From Astrocystis sublimbata (lineage: Eukaryota; Ascomycota; Sordariomycetes; Xylariales; Xylariaceae): DNA of 64,000 nt. The translations under genes and the position numbers were made by a program. The stretch lies in assembly GCA_022453515.1 (NCBI GenBank), contig JAJNNY010000048.1, positions 1 to 64,000 of the forward strand, read 5' to 3'. The notes beneath the pieces are model-generated. The model made no database searches and was not told the origin of the DNA. It was given only the letters and a program-made list of their open reading frames with translations. Below, piece by piece: positions 55,404 through 64,000 of this stretch; the first letter of the stretch is position 1; every line of letters starts with the position of its first letter.

Positions 55404-58400
55404 AGTACCCTTTGGTTGGTACATAGTAGATCTCGGACGAACTGAGTCTGTAACAGAGCTGTCATTTCTAGCTCGCGAGTGTGAACAATGTTCTGTGTAC
55501 AGAGTTTCAATCCCCTCCTAATTCAGTAGGTACTGTAGAGTGGCTACAGGCCCCATGATTGGTGCAGCCCTGCGCCAAGTCCTTTCCATATTTCTGCTTG
55601 CTTAACGCAATAAATGTTGGTATGCTTCAACCTTACAAGACTTGAATAAGATATTTCTATTACTTGAGTGGGTAGCCGCACTTCTGTGAACTAGGTATAT
55701 CAGATTCAGCTTCACATGAGTATGTCTATATTTAGGAGTCCTTGGCCGAGTGCATTTGAGTGAACCTTGAAGTCAACGATATAATTATGCAACATGTTTT
55801 ATGCGCAAAGCTGGAACTGTTAACTACCTAGTACCTACCTAACGGTATCTCCTTGGCCATTGAGAGCTAATACTTGGTGCTTCTAATAAGTTGCTCGCAG
55901 TCATTGTTTTTTTCAACATGAGATACATCTTGCAGCAGTTGCTTTGCTTACCTTGCAAACATGGTGTGAGGATACCGCCAAGCCTGTTGCCATAAACTGC
56001 CGGGAACCGCAACTCCCGAAGTCTTATAGCATATGGTGCCACCATGCTGGGACCTCATCATGTGTAACTTACAGGTACCGGCGTAGATTTACGTAACAGA
56101 AACTACTGCTTCATATAATTTCAACTTCAATGTACATATTTTCCATGAACAAAGTGTATCGCGATAAACAACCTTTCATATACTCATGCGCCCAATTCCA
56201 ATTCACAATCAATCGCCCGAAGCGGATCATAGCACGCGGGCGATGCTGTCTCTTGCCGAGATGCCAATAACGAAGACGGCAACAATGACACTGCCTCGAT
56301 TGCCAGCCAGGCGGCTCACCCCTTACCAAACTACGCTCACGGTGTGATAGTCGCGACGTTGCATCTAGGTGAGAGAACCAAACTCTAGTCAAAACTGTAT
56401 ATGTCTCTATATCCACCGACATCATTACGGCAAAGATCGTCGAACGGGGCACGGCGATCAAGACCGGGCACCTAACACAAACGGATTCACCCGAACTACC
56501 GGCCAAGACTTGATTGGACGTCTCCATCACGGCTGTCTGCCGCACACCACACCATGTCCACGGGCTGAGTCGATCGAAAATCCGAGAAAGCTGCCAGATA
56601 GATAGATAGATAGATGCTAACAGCGAGATCGGCGGATCGTCGGATCATGAGACGACAGACAGACAGAAAAGAACAGATGATGACACGTAGTATTGCAGAA
56701 CGGTATTCTCTCGCAACTATGTACTCGATTGGGAGCGCCACTGAGCAAGACTGGTGATGGCAAGACTGGGGTAGCAACGCACTGCAACGAACTGGAGTAT
56801 TTTTTTTTTGTTAAAAACGGTTCAGCTTACCTTTAGCGGCTTCTACCAGCTCGAAGCGTGGTTGAAAAAAGAGCCGATTGGCTCATCGAGGGCCCCCGTT
56901 GCCGTTTTCGGTAACCGAGTGCTAAGGTACCTAGTGGCCAAGTAGACCCAGATCAGTGGAAGGGAACTAAACGCATTGGGAAGTGGGCATCGTTCTCGGC
57001 TATCTCTACCGTACCTAGCTCGAGGCACCTAGCCTACCTAGGCCCCTAGACACCTCCCTAAACTCAACGCAGACAAACTCACAGCTGGCTGTCGACATCG
57101 ATCTTACAATAAATTAGTCCATCACCTGAAAACGGTGCAACATGAAATCGCCTCCTATTCCATCAGCGATAACGGTGAATATTCCGCGAGTCACCAGGCC
57201 ATGCAGCTCGTGTTAACGAGTACGGTGTAAAACCAATCAATCGATCGATGGGCTACGGGAACGCACCACTTTTTCGTCGCACCTTACTCTTGGTATTATT
57301 AATGCCCGACCGCCTTGCAAACAGACAGACAGCCAGGCTCGCCAGGAACGCGACAGTCGAGCAGCGCCGCTGGGTGGGATACCACATCGATATGCACCAT
57401 GGCAATTAAGCGATGCAGATTTCCCACACGTAATCGAATCAGGGGCCCCGCCCAATTGGCACTCTACCGGCTTCTTCCACATCTCTTCTGTGTTCCTGGC
57501 CAAGGCCAAGCCAGGTCCGGCTGAAATCATGCATGGCTAAATTGCAGAACAGGCGGGCTCTAGGCCAATATTTGTATGCACCTGCCATGCGGGAGAAGGG
57601 CCCAAGCGAGGCAACGTGAACGTTGCATGCGGAACGGTGGGCTGGAGTGGAAATACGAAGAGAAAAATAAAAAATCCCATTCTTATTCTCTCTGCTCTCT
57701 CTGCTCTCTCTGCCGCTTCAAAGAAAAAAAAAACCGCCGATCGCTGCCAAGTCTGGCTATGGTTAACCTTGGAGTAGGCACTGCATCTTACGAGCCACCA
57801 CCACCTGTGCGTTCGCACCGCAGTAACGAAGTAACATAGTATAGCTATATGTATTAGGCTAACGACTATTACTAGAGCCTGTTCGTGTCCAGACCTCGCT
57901 CCTGTCCGCTTTGACTTCTCCATATTGAGTTCGCATTCAATAGAGCGCAAGCGCGCGTGGTGGCGCCGGCATTTCATCGTACCATCTCTCATCTAGGTCT
58001 AGCAGAGCCTACCTACCTGGGCAGATACTACCCTTTGCGCTCCAGCGTATCTTACTTGCGTGCGGTGGGAATTGAATATCGTCGCTTCAGGTATGCCAAG
58101 CGACAATGCGGCTAACACGGTAGGCGGATAACGTGGGCGCGATTGGCGAACTTCGTATGCGTAGTCCTCGCTCGTCTGAACGCACGCAGCTGAGCGAGGC
58201 GTGGAAGCACACACCAAAATGGAAAGAGGCGTTTTTTTGTTCCGAAGAACAGCATGCAGAGTTGGGATGACATGTTGGCGTGAACCCACGTACGACGCAA
58301 AACCTCGTTGGAAGCTGGATCATATGACACGGCATGCTTAGGTAGCAGCGAGGACCTGCAGCCGAGAGCTTTCCACGGACGAGTCGGGAAAACCGGGGAA

Positions 58401-58839
58401 AATTGATGCTATGCCATTCCCATTGGAGCAAGCAGGCAAACTGCAACTCCAGAGAGCGGAACTGACGGACCTTGTGGACAAGAACACTCCTAAGTCGTCG
58501 ACATCGTTAATGATTGTGGAGAAGCGCGTTCGACCTCGCCCAGAAGTAGAGCCGGCAACTGCAGATGCTAGTTCCGTGGCGTTGTTCCTGTTCAATGTAA
58601 CCCAAGAAAAATAATCAATCAAGATTCCTCTCCTCTCCCATGAGAGGGTCCCGGTCTGGCCCTGTCGATCGGGGCGCGCGGGACTTGGAAGCTTGGAGGC
58701 AGGGCAGCTGAAGGTTGTGGCGCCTCACTTATTATAATACGGGCGTTCGCTGCCCTCATTTGCAAGCGTTTCTGGTTTGTCTCTCCAGATCGACGGCTCT
58801 GTGGCTCTGTCTTTCCCCTCGGGCACGCAGTCAGTAAAC
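55404..58839. other. gene-poor stretch, 3.4 kb
   Basis: No gene recognised on either strand. Contains GATAGATAGATAGAT (about 56600-56614), a T10 run near 56800, CCTAGCCTACCTAGGCCCCTAG near 57027-57048, a CTCTCTGCTCTCTCTGCTCT repeat near 57687-57710, and a TTATTATAATACGGG TATA-like element at about 58729-58743, some 100 bp upstream of the deacetylase start. Confidence 0.4.
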
Positions 58840-61489
58840 ATGCTGCTTTCTATCGCCGCCGCGGCACTGCTCGCGAATGGGGCGTCGTCCACCTTTGTTC
58901 CGCAAAGGCGGGTGATCCCCACGGAGGCATGCAAGGATCATCTCTTGATCGACGACTTCACGTCGTGGGCCAATGGCAAGAACTCGCTGGACGGCGACAC
59001 AAGTGGTAAGATATCATACCCAGCATGAAGACACACACCAACGCATATACTAACAACTATGACTAGATGACGCCACCTTCAACTCAACCAACACAGAAGG
59101 TGGCACCCTCACCTTCGTCCCCAGCTCCAAGGACACGGCGTACTTGTACGAGCAGTTCGAGTGCGTCGACGCCGTCGCTCTCGGATACGACAGCGTCTCG
59201 TTCAACATCAAGGGACCCGAGGCCGCCTCAGTCTCGCTTGAGCTGCAGACCAAGGCCGACTGCGCCGCGACCGACTATGTGAGCTCCTACTACACTGTAG
59301 ATGACCTCAGCGGCTCCCTGCAGACCATCGTGGTCCCTCTCAGCAGCTGGGAAGGCGCTAGTGTCCAGGGTACCGTGGGCTTCGTGTGGTTCGGCTTCTC
59401 GGCGGGCCTCAGCGGCACGGACAACGAGTGGCAGTTGGACAACTTCCAATTCGTTTGCGCCGCCGCCGAGCCTCCGGGACAGCCTACTCCTGAACCCACC
59501 CCTGAACCCACACCCGAACCTACCCCTGAGCCCACCCCGGAGCCAACCCCCACTCCGCCCCCCGTCAGCGTCACCACCGTCACCGTGACAGTAACCCCAA
59601 CCAGCCGGACGACGCGCCGCCCCGGGCCGACACCTACACCAGGCTGGCCGGATGATCCGTGGGGTGATGACCCGTGGGACGACGATGACGACGATGACGA
59701 CCCATGGGGTTGGGGCAAGAGAGGCGAGGAGCTCGAGAGCGTCAGGCTACAGGCCGAGGCGAACCATGCGGACGCCGAGAAGCGGGCATCCAAAGCCGCC
59801 TGCGACATCTCGCTCATCGACGACTGGGCGTCGCAGTCGCGACTGACCTTCCTCTTCTACAACGCCATGCTCAAGCCGACGAGCGACGACGGCACGATGA
59901 AGTCGGTCGTGGTATCGAACAACAAGGTCACCCTCACGCCCAAGAACACCGACTCGTACTTCTACTCGCAGCTCGGCTGCTTCGACGCGCGGGCCTACGG
60001 CGGCGTGTCACTGCGCATGTCCGCCCCTTCGGGTACCACCTTCGACGTGACCCTGTCTTCCGCCAAAGACAACGTGTGCAACGGCGACTCGAACCGGGAC
60101 TACGTTTTGTCCTCGCGGGATCTGGGCTGGACTTTCAATGGGCGCGAGCAGCTGTACTCGATCCCGTTCTCCAAGTTCAACGGGCTCGACACCAGCAAGT
60201 TCACGCAGATCATCTTGTCCGGTCTTAACAAGGCCGTGACCCTGGGTCCCATGGCGAGCTACTGCGGAAGCACCGTTGCCGAGTACGTGGCTCCCCCGGT
60301 CAAGCAGCCCCAGGAGCCCACCGCCACGGTCGCCGCGCCGGCCTCAACGGCGACGAGTCTCGTGATCGACACCTTCGCCAACAGCCAGACGAACTCTCTG
60401 GGTCAATACCACGGATCCGAGGACGAGGGTCTCAAGGCGACATACCGGCGCAACACCCTGACGCTGCAGACATCTGACGCAGATCTGGGCTGGGTGACGC
60501 AGGTGGCCGACACGTGCCGGGACATGCGCAACTTCGACGGCTCCTACCTGCACATCGCGTACTCTGGAAGCAACAAATTCACCGTGGCCCTGCAGCAGCA
60601 CAACGCGAAGTGCGACAACGAGGCAATGCCATACCCCGAGACATGGGACTCCCTCGAGGCCGCGCGGTACTCGACTTCCTCCGACATCTACATCCCCATG
60701 AACCACTTCAACGTCGACCGCAGCCGGGTCATCGGCTTCGCCCTCAAGGGTTTCTACTCGACTGCCTCGACCACGATTTCCAAGATCGAGATCGTCAACA
60801 AGGTGCCGTCTTCCTTCAAAGTCCCCGTGAAGCTGCCCTCGGGCCAGTTCGTCTTCGCGTGCAAGCGGCCCAACAGCTTCGCCTTCGCCATCGACGACGG
60901 CGACCCGGCGTACGCGCAGCAGGTGATGAAGATCATCGACGACGCGGGTTTCAAGGCGACCTTCTTCACCGTCGGCGCGCCGCTGCTCGACCCCAGCACC
61001 AACCTCTCCAACGTGTACAAGGAGATGGCCTCCAAGGGCCACCAGATCGCGATGCACTCGTACACCCACCCCGGCCTAGAAGGCCTCGCCGACGAAGCGG
61101 CCATCGACTGGGAGTACACCAACGACCTCAAAGCCGTGCAGCAAGTCTTCGGCAGCACGGGGGCCACGACGCGCTACTTCCGCCCGCCCTTCGGCACCGA
61201 AGGCGCGCGCATGCGCCAGCGCTACGCCGCCCTCGTCGACAACCCCTACATCATGCAGTGGAGCGTCGACATCGAGGACTGGCTGTGGGCCGAGACCAAC
61301 ACGCCCGAGAAGCAGATCGACGCCTTCCGCCGCGACGTCGCCGCCGGCGGCAGCATCACGGTGATGCACTACCTCTACGCCAGCACCGTCAGCTACCTGC
61401 CCGAGTTCATCAAGATCGCCAAGGCCACCGGCAAGCAGATCATGCGCGTCGATCAGTGCATGATGGATCCGAACGCGCCGCCTTTGTGA
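58840..61489 (+). CDS. secreted CE4 polysaccharide (chitin) deacetylase with three N-terminal beta-sandwich modules
   Basis: Two exons, 58840-59005 and 59067-61489; 862 aa. Signal peptide MLLSIAAAALLANGASS. Three related ~150-aa modules each start with a D-rich strand (LLIDDFTSWANG; ISLIDDWASQSR; LVIDTFANSQTN) and resemble carbohydrate-binding jelly rolls. Modules 1 and 2 are joined by a (PTPEP)n linker (about 195-222), a Trp/Asp-rich stretch (DDPWGDDPWDDDDDDDDPWG) and two dibasic sites, Lys273-Arg274 and Lys294-Arg295. The NodB domain (about 650-855) keeps FAIDDGDP (Asp665, Asp666), HSYTHP (His719, His723), RPPFG, VDIEDW and VMHY, so metal binding and catalysis look intact. Likely removes acetyl groups from chitin or a similar wall polymer outside the cell. 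ATG 58840 gives the best signal peptide; an upstream in-frame Met exists at 58777. Confidence 0.87.
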
Positions 61490-62595
61490 TCTATCTGCTC
61501 CTTTTTCGCTCTCGAGGGACGAGAGTGTGAGAGTGAGAGAGACACATATGAGGTGGGGGGAGGGAAAGGCATGGAATGGAAAATTCAATGATGTGAAATG
61601 AGTGAAAGAGCAAAGAAAAAAAAGTCCTAGGTATAGGCGGGGTAATGTAGTGGTTTTTTACTATTATAAATTCAACTTTCGTGTTTTACCTGAATCACCC
61701 ACTACCTGTGCTGTGCATGTTGCATTCCGATAATGTTTCATCTCAAACCCGTGAACGTATAAGATGTTGCTGCTTATGGTACTTTGCATCAAGTGATCAT
61801 CAATCGATCAATTAATCAGTCATATATGCATCGTTTTAAACATGTTACAACAACAATTGAATTGAATAGATAACGATCTAGAAGCGACGTGAGATTGGGC
61901 GGCCAGGGATACTCATCTGAAACCTAATAGTGATGTTCAAGTTGGTTGATGATTGATCAATCACCTTCCGTGTCAGTGGCATATGCCACTCATTTATCAT
62001 CTCAGTCTTATAAGCAAGGGGTGAGCATCCCATGAAGGTGCAGATACTCTATCTTCTTTGCGACCTACCTACCCGACAACACAATACCTACTACAAAAGC
62101 AAGCCATCCAGATTCGTCCGTGGGGCGAAGATCCCATGAAAGTTACCTTTGGAAAACAGCGACATCCATATTGATTCCCAATAGAATAGCATATATACTA
62201 TTTACAATTTGACTATTACCTGATTATATGGGAGCCCTTCGAACGCAGGCTATGGTAGGTTATATAGTATGGGGTTGATCATCTCATTCATCTTTCACGC
62301 GCCATGCCAGGATAACATCATAGCATTACAAAAGGAAGACTGATATAAGTAATCATCCCGAGGATTTGTAGAGTCATCAATTCATACCGGTATCAATATT
62401 CATACATACAAAAGTCCGCCAATGCCATCAATGTCAAAACCATTTTAGCCTACCCGTACGCCAAAGTAGTCTAGACCTGCTTACCCACAGCTAAGTGGGA
62501 CTTGACCCTCACCAACCAAACGAACAAGCTGAGAGGGCCGAGGCCATACCAAATCAAGGTACCGTAACATCGCTCATAGGTCGAGTGAGGTGTTT
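61490..62595. other. convergent spacer
   Basis: 1.1 kb between the deacetylase and aminotransferase 3' ends. AT-rich, with GACCTACCTACCCGAC near 62061. Nothing recognised. Confidence 0.4.
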
Positions 62596-64000
62596 TTACT
62601 TCACCTCACGAACGACCTTATCTACGGCCTTCGCGAAGTAATCTATGTTATTCGTGTTCAGGCCAGCCATACTTATACGGCCGTTCTTGGTCATGTAGAT
62701 GTGGGCTTCTTCCCGAACCTTCATGACTTGCGCCTCAGTGAGGCCAGTAAAGCTGAACATGCCGATCTGGTCTGTGATGTGGTTCCAGGTGCCGGGCGTG
62801 CCCATCTCCTCCAGCTTGCCGCGCAGCGCCTTGCGCATCTCGATGATACGACCGGCCATCATCCGGAGGTTCTCCTTCCACTCTTCGTAGAGCTTGGGGT
62901 CATTCAGCACAGTGCTGACGATACGAGCACCGTACAGGGGCGGGTTCGAGATCTCGGATCGCTGCAGGATGGCGAGCTGGGAAGCAACGCGCGTTATCGT
63001 CTCGGAGGCTTCCGAGGCGGAACCGGTGACGAAATGGAAGCAGCCGGTACGCTCACCGTACAGGCCGAAGTTCTTGGCGAAACTCTGCGCTATCACAAGC
63101 TCGAAACCCTGCTCAACAAAGTACCGGACGGCGGCGTTGTCTTTCGTCAGGTCTCCCGACGCGAAGCCCTGGTAGGCGGAATCGAAGAAGGGGAAATGCT
63201 TCTTCTCCTTGATCAGGGCAGCGAGCTCTTTCCACTGGTCTAACGTGGGGTCGACACCGGTCGGGTTGTGAGCGCAGGCGTGGAGGAGGATGATGGACCG
63301 CTCGGGAGCCTCGGAGAGGGCGGCCTTCATGCCATCGAAGTCGAGGCCCTTGGTCTCCTTGGAGAAATAGGGGTAGTTGGCGACGGGGATGTCGACGTTG
63401 GTGAAGATCTGGTGGTGGTTGACCCAGGTGGGGTTGGAGACGTAGACCTTCTTGGTGCCGGGGAAGAAGCGGGAGAGGAACAGAGCACCGAGATGGACGG
63501 CGCCGGTGCCGGAGATGGTCTGCATGGAGGTGACGCGCTTCTCTCTGAGGCGGGGGAGTCGGGACCGAGGATCAGCTCAGCGGCCTTGCTCGTGAAGGAT
63601 GCGATACCGGCGATGGGTGCATATTCGTGGTCGAGGTTGGGGTCATTGCGCAAGATCTCGTCTGCCTGTGGTGATAGCGGGAGCGGTGAGCGAAGCGTAT
63701 CATGGCGGAGGACCAGGGTGATTCATTGGCTGATTGGGTGGTGGTGGTGGTGGTGGTGATTCATGTGACGGCAGAGGGGAGATGTGACATACCTTCTTGA
63801 CCACGGGTAGTACCCATGGCTTTGCGTTGTTGTCACGGTAGGCGCCGACGCTCTAGAATTCAAGTCAGTCACTGTTGGGCCGAGTCGCAGAATAGCACGT
63901 TGGTGTGACAACATACGACATCGACTTTGGTAGGGTGCTCGTCGGCCTTGAACTGGCGTATCAGTCCGAAGAGAGCATCTTCGGGGGCCTGAGGCACGAC
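62596..64000 (-). CDS. aspartate aminotransferase, 5' end outside window, with apparent frameshift
   Basis: Exons 64000-63917 (open at the edge), 63852-63793 and 63665-62596. Reads APEDALFGLIRQFKADEHPT-KVDV, SVGAYRDNNAKPWVLPVVKK, ADEILRNDPNLDHEYAPIAG, then ISGTGAVHLGALFLSRFFPG, HACAHNPTGVDPTLDQWKEL, FFDSAYQGFASGD, the PLP-Lys block AQSFAKNFGLYGERTG, and NGRISMAGLNTNNIDYFAKA. These are the blocks of the AAT I-alpha family, which interconverts aspartate/2-oxoglutarate and oxaloacetate/glutamate. At about 63549 the frame changes: GPDSPA is followed, one base short, by LREKRVTSMQT. A single missing C explains it. Mitochondrial or cytosolic form cannot be told without the N-terminus. Confidence 0.88.

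Noticed and set aside
59959..61530. Long GC-rich overlapping frames on both strands of the deacetylase
   Set aside because: Arg/Pro/His-rich shadow translations with no domain; the CE4 frame explains the region.
1..64000. CRISPR arrays, rRNA, prophage or bacterial operons
   Set aside because: No regular spaced repeats or rRNA blocks; introns and gene families are fungal.

Overview
This 64 kb window is nuclear DNA of a filamentous ascomycete (Pezizomycotina, most likely Sordariomycetes). Evidence: genes with short 50-120 bp GT-AG introns, long unspliced reading frames, family variants typical of filamentous fungi (Asi-type RING protein, Asteroid-type XPG nuclease, PRS with a long insert, DHA2 efflux pump, fungal P450), a C-to-T-riddled transposase that looks like repeat-induced point mutation, and intergenic DNA rich in ACCTACCTAGGTAGGT-like words. 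The species cannot be named. No rRNA, CRISPR or bacterial features were seen. All introns and exon joins were worked out by hand from frame continuity and splice signals.

Layout. 0-20 kb holds mainly housekeeping genes: Hikeshi/OPI10 (-), a Nudix hydrolase (+), RPB8 (-) divergent from ELP4 (+), SEN34 (+), an HSL-type alpha/beta hydrolase (+), an intron-containing tRNA-Gln(TTG) (-), a YMR226C-like SDR (+), exosome subunit MTR3 (+) and a kinase-like protein (-). 20-30 kb: an Asi1/Asi3-like membrane RING protein (+), a 3 kb gene-poor stretch with degenerate telomere-like repeats and a short inverted-repeat element, and an OTU-like cysteine protease (+). 30-44 kb: a PRPP synthetase subunit (-) divergent from an Asteroid/XPG nuclease (+), a 1,133-aa Cid1-like nucleotidyltransferase (-), TFIIF-alpha (+) and the splicing factor CWC26/Bud13 (-).

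44-58 kb is accessory in character: a MITE-like inverted repeat, a small secreted cysteine-containing protein (-), a complete but inactivated Fot1/pogo-type DNA transposon with TA target duplication, a DHA2 MFS transporter (+), a cytochrome P450 (-), and a broken piece of a polyketide synthase C-terminus (+). The last three look like the remains of a secondary-metabolite locus. 58-64 kb: a secreted three-module CE4 polysaccharide deacetylase (+), and an aspartate aminotransferase (-) that runs off the right edge and carries an apparent one-base frameshift.

Functionally, many core genes serve RNA synthesis or processing (RPB8, TFIIF-alpha, Elongator, MTR3, SEN34, CWC26, Cid1-like polymerase). 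The most unusual item is the Cid1-like protein, whose catalytic domain is interrupted by a ~440-aa insert containing two segments that resemble retroelement Gag capsid helices.
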